Notes: a model not told the origin generated them from the letters alone. A DNA stretch of 62,000 nt from Glandiceps talaboti (GCF_964340395.1 NC_135566.1:11900001-11962000), one strand, 5' to 3'. Shown: positions 49,935 through 62,000, counted from the first letter of the stretch. Numbers and translations: made by a program.

Positions 49935-52461
49935 GTAAGTCGTGATTTCAATAATTTAGCGTTGAAGTTCGGCGTTGCAATGCCCGTCATACGTGCATGC
50001 AGAACAATAACATTGCGACAAAATGACTGTGGCAGACATCGCACGTTTCGTTTCTAACCATGGTTTCATCGAAATAAACCCACGAATTTCTCGCATGAGG
50101 CACTTTTTACTGAATCAAGTAACCTGCATATTCTTTCCCGTCATTTTGACGCAATCTTTCTCGCGGGATTGCTCTGAAACGATCTGAACAAACGATCATA
50201 TGCCCGATCATACATGTACAATGTGGCCTACTTACGGTCTGTTCACAGTTGAAGTTGGTACACAGGTACGTACGACGGTGATGCTAGTACAGTTATATGC
50301 AAAACCTTTTTCCAGATGGGCCTCAAATGAGTTGTACTTGGACTTATAATCGCAATCTGTGGTTCACCTTCACTCATAGTTTTTTTTTTTAATATGGAAC
50401 GTACAAACGGTAGACGTGTGTTATTTCCAGATGGGTTTTGGCCTTCAGTGGATCGTTCTTGTGTCAAAAGCGGTTCTTTCATTGACTCTTTTGTCTTTGT
50501 TCAAAAAAGTTTTACATCGGTGCTCGTAAACAAAACACATACACATATAACAGTGAATCGTGTTGTGGCCTATCGTTACACCCAATCGTGTTTATACAGT
50601 ATCGAACCAAAAGCGTCATTTTATTAAAGTTTGAATTACCCAATTTTCCGAATTGGATTATACGGTAGGTGAACCCCATCGTCGTGTTCGATGGGAACAA
50701 AGACCATTGTTGTCGTGCCCAGACGGTCCTCATACTCATATAGTGCGCGCTCTTTAACAAAGTACAGGAAGTCATACAAATGTACAGCTGTGCGCGCACA
50801 TGTGAATTTGATAATTGCTGCGTTATATTATACATATGTTTGTTTTTGTTTATTTGTCTGAATTGTAAAATGACCCCCATAACACTTTTAATGGCACTAT
50901 TGGTGTATAGAAAAGAGGAACACTTTGCATGTGAAGCCTGCATAATATAATAGGTAACATGAAGGATGGCCATTGTTTAAAGATCGACCAGCTAGTTAAA
51001 TATTTAACAGCCCATGATCACACAAAGTAATGGCCGAAACAGTACTGCCAAAAATGGATAACAGAAAGAAAAATACTTTTGCCATGTTTTAACCATTGTC
51101 AATACTTCAATGTTTTTAGTAACAGTTAAGTTATGGTGGCGTTTTTGTTGTTGTTGGCAAGTATGTATTTTGGAAAAAAACCTTGGCAGTCATTGCACAT
51201 TATATATATGGTGTACCATAATGATGTCATTGTGCCTTATCTCAAGTGTCACAGGGGCTTTCCTGTAACAGTCAGTCTGTATACATTAACATGAAAAATA
51301 GACTTGTTTACCACTGAAACTGATCCGATAAACAGTGTACAAGAGTGAAGGGTCAAACAAGATGGGCTTTTGTGCCACTGCTAAATACACCCAACAAATA
51401 CTGGTAGTATCACCATACAAAAAAATGTTCTATTTACTAATTTAGTGGGTCTTTTTGTCCTGTTTGGGAAATTTGAGAGGAAAACGGCTATTGATAGCCA
51501 CGAGAACCAGTTGTATGATATTGTTGGAATTGTGGTCTCGGTCAAACATTTCTAATGGCTATGAAATAATGTAGGTGTACATGTATGATCACTACCATTG
51601 TTGACATTTTGTTAATTGGTTAAAAAGAATCACATGACTGGAATATTCCTTGTATTCCCTTTTTAGTTTTCCCTAATGAATGTAAATGTAAGCATGCAGC
51701 AGATGGAATTTCCTTTGTGTTCACAGAATATAATTTCTGTATATATGTATAGAAAAAACTGATTGGCTTAAGTATCAATAGCAAGTGAGCTTGTGAGTGG
51801 CATTTTGGACAAAGAGTGTTGTAATGCTATGATGCAATATTTGAGTGAAACGGTAAACTTAGTAAATATATTGCTTTATGTGTCGGAAATTGAGTCGACA
51901 TTAATATGTATCAGCCAGACACATTTATCATGTGTCGTTGGAAATATGTGGTAGAGTTTACTTTCCTCTAAGCTACACCTACTTGTAGCTGCTGACAGAA
52001 ATTTACCAGTTGTACTAAGATCATTGCCTGGTCTGGAGTTTTCTCAAAATGAAGCAACACATTATGTGTAGTTAAGAAACTGTGGCATTAACATGAAAAA
52101 TGCACTGTACCTGTTTGGATTTTTGTGTAATATTGAGTATCAGCTGAGGCATAGCTTGGGGACCCGGTCTATGGCTGAAGAGAATTGATTTAGATGATGT
52201 AATAGTAGAAACTTATTTTTATGCCTCCAAATGCCACAAAATATTTAGCCCTTTATACATAATATATTGTTTTACTTGTGAACAAACATTATCTTTTATG
52301 TCATTCCAAGTATGGTCATAGTAAGTGATACAAAGTATATATCAGTGGGTTATATTTTTATAACACTTTAAATGTCACAGGTTACTGTATTGTCTACATA
52401 GATTTAGTACTTCCTATCAATAGAAAGGCCATTTAAAGGTATGTTTTCATTTAATACATTA

Positions 52462-52533
52462 TATATGTGACTGATTTTTATTTTTTTTTTGATAGGAAAA
52501 GGAACCAAAAAAAATAAAAATCAGTCACATATA
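52462..52533. repeat. Hairpin with 27-bp perfect arms
   Basis: TATATGTGACTGATTTTTAT plus seven T at the left is matched exactly by its reverse complement at the right, with an 18-bp loop. It could be a small foldback element or a folded RNA. Confidence 0.85.
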
Positions 52534-52549
52534 CCCAGTTTATGTGTAA

Positions 52550-52935
52550 AATAATGTGAAGTATTCTGACCACAAAGTCACAGTTTCAGAGACATTTTCT
52601 ATCTCAAAACAGTAAAGTTTACCAGGTCACAGAAAAAACCATCAAATCACAAATGAAAACATTGTGTTGACTGTGAACTAGTCTGGATACCAACTTGGTC
52701 TCTGACTAAGGAGGTGTAAATTGACACCGTATGGGGACTAGACAAACCATGCTCTCAGGAACCAGTAACTCATATAGCCAATTGTATGTATAAAAATAAT
52801 CATATTATTATTGTAATGTATTCTGACCACAAAGGTCACTCTTTCTGAGAAACTTTCTCTCTCAAACGGTGAAGGTTTACCAGGTCATGGGAAAAATTAT
52901 CATTTAATAAAAAACCTGTTGACCATGAACTCTCA
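52550..52935. repeat. Diverged direct duplication, about 250-bp period
   Basis: TATTCTGACCACAAAG, TCTCAAA, GT(A)AAGGTTTACCAGGTCA-like and GTTGAC(C/T)(A/G)TGAACT blocks occur twice in order. Confidence 0.75.
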
Positions 52936-53274
52936 GGAACTATTAAATATCTCATTTGTGCACAAATTTAACTACATATATATTAATAATTTAGTGTATT
53001 TTATTATGATGATATCATTTATAATTCATATTTGTGCATTGATACAGTTTGTTGTTGTTATGTATTAATTTACACCAAACATTTACATATAGGTATTATC
53101 ATTTCAAATGAACTCAAACTTTGAATTGACAGATTACCAGTTTCTGTAATGTTGTAAAGATAGAGTATTTCAACATTTTCATTCTTTCTCAGTCACATGA
53201 CGGGACTGGTTTTTAATATGCAAGAAGTTTAATATAAATATGCTTGACACCACTCTATGGATATATGGAATAAT

Positions 53275-53940
53275 CAGCATAGGATGAGGCCAAGTTATGA
53301 CTGCATGGCATAGGATAGGGCCTAGTTATGATTGCATGGCATAGGACAGGGCCAAGTTATGATTGCATGGCATAGGACAGGGCCAAGTTATGATTGTACA
53401 GCATAGGACAGAGCCAAGTTATGATTGCATGGCATAGGACAGGGCCAAGTTATGATTGCATGGCATAGGACAGGGCCAAGTTATGATTGTACAGCATAGG
53501 ACAGAGCCAAGTTATGATTGCATGGCATAGGACAGGGCCAAGTTATGATTGTACAGCATAGGACAGAGCCAAGTTATGATTGCATGGCATAGGACAGGGC
53601 CAAGTTATGATTGCATGGCATAGGACAGAGCCAAGTTATGATTGCATGGCATAGGACAGGGCCATGTTATGATTGCATGGCATAGGACAGGGCCATGTTA
53701 TGATTGCATGGCATAGGACAGGGCCAAGTTATGATTGCATGGCATAGGACAGGGCCTAGTTATGATTGCATGGCATAGGACAGGGCCAAGTTATGATTGC
53801 ATGGCATAGGACAGGGCCATGTTATGATTGCATGGCATAGGACAGGGCCAAGTTATGATTGCATGGCATAGGACAGAGCCAAGTTATGATTGCATGGCAT
53901 AGGACTGAGCCAAGTTATGATTGTACAGCATAGAACGCAG
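53275..53940. repeat. 31-bp minisatellite, about 21 copies
   Basis: The unit is GCATAGGACAGGGCCAAGTT followed by ATGATTGCATG. Variants (GAGCC for GGGCC, CATG for CAAG, TGTACA for TGCATG) are interspersed. A two- to three-unit block carrying TGTACA is repeated near 53395, 53488 and 53550. Confidence 0.97.
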
Positions 53941-55438
53941 GGCAAAGTCTGTGTTAATCATATGGATATTAGTCTAGACATATACTTGTATTATGCAGAA
54001 TAATGTTAAACAATTTTAATCTCTTGCTTATAATATACATAATAGCACTTGGCTGACTAACAAGTATTGAAACCTATTCAAATTGTGCAAAAATGAAACA
54101 TATTTTAAAAATGGAAATTATTTGTACTCATATTTTATCAAAATATTTTTATACACGTGCATATGGTTCTTAATGTGAAATTTAAGTCACTTACCTACGC
54201 AGTGTAATATAACTAGAAAATTGAAATATCTGACCCACTTAAATATTTGTGTATCTCAAAATATTGTTACTATCAAAAAGCATGAATTTACCAAAATATA
54301 TAATATATATAGACAGATCATTAATTTTGTTTCAGTTTCAAATGATATGTAAAAGAAAGCTGGAACCATGTACAAATGTATATACAATTCATGGTTTCTA
54401 AGGACATAAAACGGTGTCAGGGTGATGGTTTAGATGAAACAAAGAAAGCCGACATGTTTGTATGTTAATACTTTATACTGGAGGGAGCTGTTGACAAAGG
54501 TTAGTTTGACATGCTGCTCATCAGTCAAACAGAGATGTCAGCTTTTATAATACATTAAAATACTATCTCCTTATTGATATCACAAACAGATTATTCATAT
54601 AAAGTACATGTGTATGAGAACCAGCAATATGGTAACTATTGTTTTTCTGTAGGATTTTTATATATAGTCTTATTTTATACAGACCTGTAATCATAATCAT
54701 AATCAGCATATTAATGCATAATATTTTCATTAAGTTTTGTGTCCCAGGTTAACACTAATATCAGTGTTCATTAATTCTTGTATGTCAGTTTCTATACCAT
54801 TATGCCACCATTTTCTGCTTTTTACCATTTTTATGTTTTAGAACATATGCAGCTTAAAGTAGACAAGTTAGTTTGAAATTACACATCAGCTTTTTGATCA
54901 GATTACTTGTTTGGTGGGGGTGGAATGGGGGTTAAGAAATGCCAATACTACCCCCGTATACTTCTCATGCAAAAAGTACCACTCAGGAATTTTTACTGCA
55001 AAAATTTACTTTCTGTCAATTCCTGGTAGTATCTAAAAAAAAAAAGACCCTGGGGAAACACTGTTTATAATAGCACTACTTTGTCATGACAGAGACACGA
55101 TTATAAAAATTAAAAATTAACCTTTCTCATCTGATAGAAACAGTAATTAACCTGTGCATCACATCATTGATCTATTGTAACTAGCATCGAGGGTACTGGT
55201 TGCATTTATTGTTAACAAAAAATTGAAAAAAATTAATAATACCATTAAATAACGATATTTAAAAAGCTCAACACTACAGATTTCTAAATACCCTGACTAG
55301 CTATCAGGCTGTTAACAGGACATTAATCATATGCCAGTAAATAGAAAACTGGATGGTCTCGGTAAAACTCCGCTCTGCTGGGCATGTCAGAGCATCACCA
55401 TTAAATTCTGGTTGATAATGTTGTGAAGAATACTCTGT

Positions 55439-55794
55439 ATTATACCATGCACAAGCCACGTTCCACAAAAATATGGAATATATACTCTGGTCGTTCTATG
55501 TCACAACAATGTATGTCTATGTCACGACAACGCGTGTCTACGTACATCATTGGTTCTGCTGTGTTCAAAATATGAGTCAAAACGGTAAAAATTGCCATTA
55601 CTTTCCCCGATTTTTCTTCATATTACTGGCGATGGTATAATTATATTATTTCCCAATATTTTTCTTCATTCGGCCGGAAAATACTTGTGACCTAGGGATT
55701 GTCACTACTCGTCTAGCGACTCGTAGTTACAGGGGCCTTATAGGTCACTTGTATTTTCCTTGGTTGAACGAAGAAAAATATTGGGGAAATAATA
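55439..55794. mobile_element. Dispersed foldback-type repeat, copy 2, with terminal inverted arms
   Basis: The right half is a large hairpin. ATTATTTCCC-AATATTTTTCTTC...GGAAAATAC...GTGACCTA (55645-55694) is repeated inverted at 55741-55794. The loop is itself an imperfect palindrome (GTCACTAC...GTAGTTAC). No coding capacity is seen; this fits a MITE-like non-autonomous element. Confidence 0.8.
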
Positions 55795-56243
55795 TCTAAT
55801 TATCTGTAACAAGAATGATGCAGTTTTGTAGTAGAATTTTTAATTGTGCATATACTTTGGAATTTCACACACACAGATGAAGGATTTTGATGAAAACCAG
55901 GTACCAGGTATATGTTTGTTACAACAGGGAAGTGATAGAAAACAGGAAATGAAACTGCTGTATCTACATTGCAGTGCTTCTGTTATGGTGAAATGAATAT
56001 TTATGTAGATTGTACAGTTAGATAGGAGATCTCCTACTTCTACATTTTGTAGGTTAATGGTAAAATTGATATCCCATCAAATGAATTCCTGATACGGTGA
56101 TAAAAAATATATTGGATAATATCATATTATGGTTGTACTGTACAAAACACTTCAAGGACAAGGGTAAAGATGTGTAAACTGATTCATGTTATGGGAATTT
56201 GAATACTAAATAGGCTTGCAAGCACTTCTCATAACAAACTCTA

Positions 56244-56330
56244 CATACATACGTACGTACGTACGTACGTACGTACGTACGTACGTACGTCCATCCGTCC
56301 ATCCGTCCATCCATCCATCCATCCATCCAT

Positions 56331-56401
<71 letters not shown>

Positions 56402-56441
56402 TACATACATACATACATACATACATACATACATACATACA
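56244..56441. repeat. Compound microsatellite (ACGT)n-(CCAT/CCGT)n-(CA)n-(CATA)n
   Basis: Four blocks in series. The first is about eleven copies of the self-complementary tetramer TACG, a local CpG run. Confidence 0.97.
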
Positions 56442-58500
56442 GGTGTTGATCTGGCCATTGATAAAACTGTAATCTATTAGTATATGGAATGACTGAAAAT
56501 AAAATGCTCATAGTAATATTAGTATAGTATATTTTTATTTGACTTGAAAGTACAAATGTATATGTAAAAACACATACACATGTCAGCAAAGGCCATTTAA
56601 TATGCAAACAACAGATGAGCAATAAATATATCTTGAAATTGAACATATACATGTAAAATGATGTATACATGGCTTCACTTTTAGTTTGTCTCTGCTGTAC
56701 ATATAAGGAAGTGATGAAGTATACAATATGGTATCATTGAATTTAGAGTTGTCTGGTCTGTTGCATTGTGGGAGTGTACAAAGTACATGTATATAGTGTA
56801 TTATGGGTCATACCTGGTCTGTTGCATTGGTTGAGAACATGTAGTTGTGCATGTTCATTAACATAATGACTTTCTTTGAATACATGTAATAGGCTTACTG
56901 GGGGAATATTTTTAACCATAATATTAATAAGGACTTGAAACAGGAATCGTGAACATATGAAAGCTGGTTAGAATAACACATCAGTGCTGAAAATAAGCTA
57001 AAAGTATACATGTTCAAACAGAGATCTCCAACATTGTGCAAAATATAGTCCAGCTGGATGGACGGACAAACACATTACCTCAATGATACTTAAATATTGT
57101 GAAATATCTACAAGCTTGTTCAGAGTAGTAACAGCTGAACTTACTCTCAGGAGTGTAGTTCAGATCTATGTTGTCATGTTCTACAGGTTAGACTTGAAAC
57201 AGCTACAGTAAATGTGTTTTTGCTAAGGTTTGGGAAGCCGAAGGAGGGGGTGAGATCAGGTAAACTTGCATTTGTACCTAAATTCTGTACATATGTGTAC
57301 CAACTGTTGTGGATACCCTAGTAAAATTCCCCTGCAGCATTGGTTAGATATAGGCTTTTCAACTGCCTTTATAACTAAAACACTGATGTAGCTACATTTG
57401 TATAGTAAGAATTTCAGTAAATATTGCATTAAAGGACTCAATCCTCATATCATTTTTGCTGATTTATTCAGGATGATAAAATATGAGACTGGATGAAAAA
57501 TATGTATAAAGACTGCACTAATTAGATATGGTGTCACAGTGTTTAATACAAATAGTACAGTTAACATCTGAGGAAATCAACAAATGAATGTTGAAATTGA
57601 TTCTAATGCATGTACACAATGTAGTATGTTGCATTTATATTATTGAGCTGAGTGGAACAGGATCAATTTTCTAACAAATAAGGTGTAGAGTAATGTATAC
57701 GAAATTGAGGTCAGTGTTCTAGTCGACATAGCACCCAGGGTTTGAAATTGTCAAGTAATATGTCAGTTGCAATTTGGGATGTCTATTACTAATTTAGGAC
57801 TAATTAGATAATTGAAATCTAGTAAAAATGATCAGTTTAGTTAAACTAGATTGAACTGGATTAAGTTACATAAGTATGAAAGTTGTCAGAATTCAGCATT
57901 TTATGTTCAATATAAGAAGAGAAATTTATTCTATAACTGTTTTAGTGAAGATGCGTTCTTGAAGCAAATTACAGGCATAAAGAAAAAAGCCATAAAATTG
58001 CAGCAAATGGGGTCGGTTAGAGAATTGCGTACATGTAGTTCCACCTGAGATACATGTTAAATCTAGTGATGAAATCAACTACATGAGTAATGTAACCCAG
58101 AAATATGACACTTGCTGTAGATTTTGTGGAAATTGATCGTTTAAAAATAAAATATAACTGGAAATGTTACATGGAACACAAGGTCACCTGATGATGACAG
58201 GCTCCACTGGTTGCTATGGTGACAAGTCACTAGGGGATGAAGTTTAATAATTGAGGTGATTTTCATGAAAGGTCATAGGGCTACCTCAAGGCTAAACAGC
58301 ATCTAGAGATGTCTTTATGTAAGAATGATTTGTTAGTAAATCAGTGTGCATGTAATGACTATTAGTGATACAGATAAATCATTGTCTGTAGGTCTGTATG
58401 TTTGTCGACATTAATTTATGTAAATGTATATCAGCAGTAGGCTTGTAATTTGTATGGTTGTCACCATGATGTACATGTATATGAATAGAGGATCTGTGTG

Positions 58501-58756
58501 GTTGTCCTCAGTGCATCTACATGTATGTATATCAGTACATGTCTGTAATGGGCCTGTATGGTTGTCGTTGTCATTTATGCATATATATACCGGTACATGT
58601 TAAGTAATAGCCATGTACAGTGTATGTTTAGTTGTCCTCAGGCATCTACATGTATGTATATCAGTACATGTATGTAATGGGCCTGTATGGTTGTCGTTAT
58701 CATTTATGCATATACCAGTACATGTTAAGTAATAACCATGTGCAGTGTATGGTTGT
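58501..58756. repeat. Tandem duplication, about 130-bp unit
   Basis: Both units contain GTTGTCCTCA, CATCTACATGTATGTATATC, GGGCCTGTATGGTTGTCGTT and GTACATGTTAAGTAATA. Weaker copies extend upstream to about 58380. Confidence 0.9.
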
Positions 58757-59866
58757 TATTAGCAGCAACAGAACATTTTACAGACTATGTTAGGTATATT
58801 GTGATGTATATTATTAAAAGGCTGTTATTAAAATGCCATGGTCTGTGACTGCCACAGGCCTACAAAAAGTATTATAGTGTCTGCACTATACAAATGCATA
58901 CAGATAATACATGTTAATACAAAATGTACTTAAACAAGACTTAGTGTGAGATTACTCAGCATTACTCAGCCATGATAGAGATTCAATTGTTACATAAATT
59001 TGGAGACACCAAGTCTTTTAAAAATTTAATTAATGGTGCCTATACAAAATTATGTTCTAATGTAATTTGATATTCCTGGCGAGATGCTACATACACATGA
59101 AATATTTTACAAGTTAAAATAAAATATACCAATATTTGAAAATGAAAAAATAATAACTAAAAACCATAATATACAGAGTGTGCCCCTTTAAATTGACTGA
59201 AATGTGATTCATCGTACGAACAGGAATGATTCATGTTGTGTGTGTCATCACATCCAAATTCATCTAACAAATTACATTATCATTTCTATAGAATCAAAAT
59301 GAAAAAAAAATGACAAATTAGTCAAGGACACGCCAAGGAATAAAGTCTGGAGAATAGTACAGATTGATGTTTGTTCTGTGTAAATGATATGCTTACATCA
59401 ATATTGGCTGTGAAAATAAACAGTTAATTATAGAGTATGGAATTAATACATTTCATAATATGCAGCTCTGTATACAAGTTTAATAACCCTGCATCATTTC
59501 CTTGGATATATTCTGTTAATTGGACCATTGAGAAATGCTGTCATAACCTTGTCATATTGTATATTTTTGATGTTCAATGATAGAAAGTGACATTGAATTA
59601 TATTTTACATCTACAGAGACATCTTACGACAAGATTCAGCGACCAGGTATCAAGACATTAAGCCTACATGGGCCATATTGTGTATCGAATACCTTAGCCA
59701 CTGGTCAGGAACACAGAAAGACTTTGATACTGTTTATCAAGAAAGACAGTTGTCATCAAAGAGTGGATACTTGAGACTTTGTACTGTTTTCTGAAAGAGG
59801 AGGAGCGTCTGTAGCGATTTAATGTTCGACAAAAGTTTTAGGTGATCCACACATTGAAGTGTCATA

Positions 59867-59971
59867 ATGGTAAAGAAGACGTTTCAGGCCTACCTACCAG
59901 AGTGCCACCGCAAATACAGCTGTGTGCATTGTAGAGCACACCTAGCCAATCATGATGAGCTAATTTCAAAG
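59867..59971 (+). CDS. Yippee-like protein (YPEL1-4 type), first coding exon; gene continues beyond the window
   Basis: 35 codons encode [17 protein letters not shown], then [18 protein letters not shown]. This is the conserved N-terminus of YPEL1-4 proteins, with the first CxxC (C19, C22) of the Yippee zinc-binding fold. YPEL5 has a different N-terminus. An in-frame TGA 12 nt upstream supports this ATG. The exon ends in phase 0 at AAAG|GTGAGT. The second exon should begin with the SFQG...GRAYLF block and is not present within the window. YPEL proteins are small, conserved zinc-binding proteins of the nucleus and centrosome/spindle area whose biochemical role is poorly known. The exon end and its donor have been amplified into the intron (next entry). 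Confidence 0.93.
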
Positions 59972-60305
59972 GTGAGTTATCGTTAGCCAATCAAAATGAG
60001 TAGTGTAAAGGTGAGTGACTGTTGGCCAATCAAAATGAGTACATTTTAAAGGTGAGTGTGACTACCAGCCAATCAAAATGAGTACAATTTAAAGGTGAGT
60101 GTGACTATTAGCCAATCATGATGAGTACAGTTTAAAGGTGAGTGACATTTAACCAATCATAATGAGTTGATTTTTCAGACATGAATATGTTTATCCAATC
60201 ACAATGAGCTAATTTCAAAAAGTGACTTTTAGCTAATGAGAATTAGTTCATTTCAAATTTTACTGACTTAAACCAATTATAGCGAGTTAATTTCAAAGGT
60301 GTATG
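59945..60305 (+). repeat. Tandem array derived from the YPEL exon end and 5' splice site
   Basis: Nine units, starting at CCAAT/CTAAT 59946, 59987, 60026, 60069, 60112, 60153, 60195, 60233 and 60273 (period 38-43 bp). Unit 0 is the coding sequence for ANHDELISK plus GTGAGT. Units 1-4 keep AAAG|GTGAGT (donors at 60011, 60052, 60095, 60138). Units 5-8 have decayed donors. Confidence 0.93.
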
Positions 60306-60634
60306 ACTATATATACAAATTAGAATTATGTGTTGTCAAATGAAATATAGAAGTGGTTTGCTAAAGTACTTCATGTGCATTGTGAGCTGCAATCAACTCA
60401 ACTATTGTTAAGTCGAGTGTTATTAACAGCTCATGCAAACTTAAAAACATGAGTGTTTAAAAGGAGTGAATAATTTTGTCAATAATTGAGGCATAGAGCT
60501 TAAGGAATTCATCAAGGAAACTAGATATGTAGGTTACAGGTTGTCTTATACTAGGTTACAGGGACTGGACGTTAGCTAAAGGCCTGAGAACCCTCAGTAC
60601 CAGTAAATATGTCTATGGGGCAAGGGGAGGTGAA

Positions 60635-60880
60635 GACATATCCAATCTGATTAAAATCTGATGTGGTGAACTCAATTTCTTTATTTACCTCCATTTCCTT
60701 CATTTTAGTGTCATTTGTTTTTGATTTTGTCATTCCGGGAGTGATGCCAGTGGGAAGGGTAGCGATCACCCCTGGAACAAAATAATCGAAAACAAAGGAC
60801 ACTAAGTAAAGGAAATAGAGGTAAATAAAGAAATCAAGCCATATTCACCACATCCTATTTTAATCAGACTGGGACATGTC
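60635..60880. mobile_element. Foldback (MITE-like) element with about 100-bp inverted arms
   Basis: The left arm, from GACATATCCAATCTGATTAA, is matched by the reverse complement of the right arm ending GACATGTC. Matching continues through GGTGAA, TTTCTTTATTTACCTC and TAGTGTC. The central part is about 45 bp and contains GGGAGTGATG...CGATCACCCC. It is non-coding and lies in the YPEL intron. Confidence 0.85.
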
Positions 60881-61392
60881 ACAGTTTTTCATACGTTATA
60901 CCATAATTTTGGTGGCCATACCCTTACTAAATATTATCCCCCCCCCTCCCCCTTCACTAACTACCTGAATCAATAACACATCTTGTGTTATGCAGATTAA
61001 CATACAATATTGTCATTGCCTCAAGTAGTTGAATTGTCATTCAGCCTAGTCCAAATAAAGACACTAGCTGTTAGACAGATATATAAACAATTAATTCACA
61101 CTCAAAATAAGACTTAAAAGCTGTTATGAAACCTTACAGCTCCAAAAGTGAAATTGGAGACAATTAATGGTTAATAATAGTAACAATACCTTATTAGAGA
61201 GACTTCGGTTAGTGAGTAAACCATAGAATAATATCTTTATTGATTTTTGTACCCAGCATATGTACACTACTGTCTGTTACCTCTGTAGGCAGTGCAACGG
61301 TACTGATATAACACGTTTAGTTTTAGTATTTGAATTGTCTAAGTCTTTTACTGCACGTAGCAACAGGTTCTTTGTTTTGTATACGCCAGACA

Positions 61393-61850
61393 TCAAAGAC
61401 TTGGTAAATATTATTAAATGAGACAGGAAAGATCAAAGAAATAGTTGGTAAAATGATTTTAGAAAACAAATATAAAAAACAAAGACGTGGTAAATATTAT
61501 TGTATTAAAGGAGACATGAAAAATCGGAGAAATAGTGGGTAATATTATTTTAGAAAACATTTTAGATAAAAAACAAAGACTTGATAAATATTATTGTATT
61601 AAAGGAGACATGAAAGATCGAAGAAATAGTGGATAATATTATTTTAGAAAATAGAGATAAAAGCAAAAACTTGATAAATTTCTATGAATGAAAATTTCCA
61701 CTCAAATGTAAATATAGATAATATTATTTTATTATTAAACAAGATATGGAAGATGTAAGAAATATTTAGTAATATTATTTTAGAAAACAGTTATAAAAGG
61801 AAGACTTTGTAAATGTCAAGAAATGAAAATTTTCTCTCAGATGTAAATAT
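61393..61850. repeat. Tandem repeat, about 90-bp unit
   Basis: Units start at CAAAGACTTG-like motifs (61394, 61480, 61574, 61663, and decayed near 61801). Each has TAAATATTATTGTATTAAAG, GAGACATGAAA and AATATTATTTTAGAAAA. Confidence 0.9.
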
Positions 61851-62000
61851 ATGTAATTAAATATATGTCATTTTAAGAAAACAGAGATAGAATACAATTT
61901 GGTTTGATATATTGTTTATTATAATAGAAATGTCATGCAGATATCATTTGAGGGTGGCATTAATTGTTTTTGTTATGCTATATGATTAACAAGACTAGAG

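Larger units (their letters stand above)
49935..59866. other. Presumed YPEL 5' intron, no coding sequence seen
   Basis: AT-rich sequence with a minisatellite at 53.3 kb, a foldback repeat at 55.4 kb, a compound microsatellite at 56.2 kb and a tandem duplication at 58.5 kb. Its intron status depends on the first-exon call above. Confidence 0.4.

Noticed and set aside
59577-59774. 65-codon frame just upstream of the YPEL exon as a longer YPEL N-terminus
   Set aside because: It ends in a stop before the YPEL ATG, and the YPEL frame has its own in-frame TGA 12 nt upstream; the family starts at MVK.

Overview
This is animal nuclear DNA. Coding sequence sits in short exons with GT-AG boundaries and large AT-rich introns, there are no bacterial-style operons, and microsatellites, minisatellites and dispersed repeats are abundant. 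The three recognisable genes are a diflavin reductase, an ERK-type MAP kinase and a YPEL1-4-type Yippee. Together they fit a bilaterian, most likely a marine invertebrate (an invertebrate deuterostome or lophotrochozoan). The species cannot be fixed from the sequence alone.

Layout. (1) 1384-9799, + strand: a complete 12-exon gene (628 codons plus stop) for a membrane-anchored NADPH diflavin reductase. Its FAD/NADPH half resembles the bacterial sulfite-reductase flavoprotein (CysJ) type. An AATAAA signal follows at 9957. (2) 9.96-17.14 kb: no recognisable gene; it holds repeats and probably the 3'UTR of the next gene. (3) 17145-32342, - strand: a complete 8-coding-exon ERK (MAPK1/3-type) gene of 353 aa. 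Two of its seven introns have U12-type (minor spliceosome) donors and branch points, and one of these is almost filled by a 45-bp minisatellite. The promoter side (32.35-32.45 kb) carries a CCAAT box, an octamer and a palindromic CRE. (4) 32.45-49.7 kb: no gene recognised; tandem duplications, microsatellites and hairpins. (5) About 49.7-49.93 kb: a CpG-rich probable promoter and non-coding first exon (E-box, CRE, GTAAGT donor), tentatively assigned to the Yippee gene. (6) 49.9-59.8 kb: the probable first intron, with a 31-bp minisatellite and a foldback repeat. (7) 59867-59971, + strand: the first coding exon of a YPEL1-4 gene. Its end and its 5' splice site have been tandemly multiplied about nine times into the intron. 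The rest of the gene lies beyond the window.

How the genes relate. ERK and YPEL are divergent neighbours here. In vertebrates MAPK1 lies beside YPEL1 and MAPK3 lies close to YPEL3, so the pair appears to be an old linkage. The reductase is convergent with ERK and has no obvious functional tie to it.

The most unusual signals are the tandem splice-donor array at the YPEL exon edge, a decayed copy of an exon start and its 3' splice site in the reductase gene, the two U12 introns of ERK, and a foldback repeat whose loop is inverted between its two copies.
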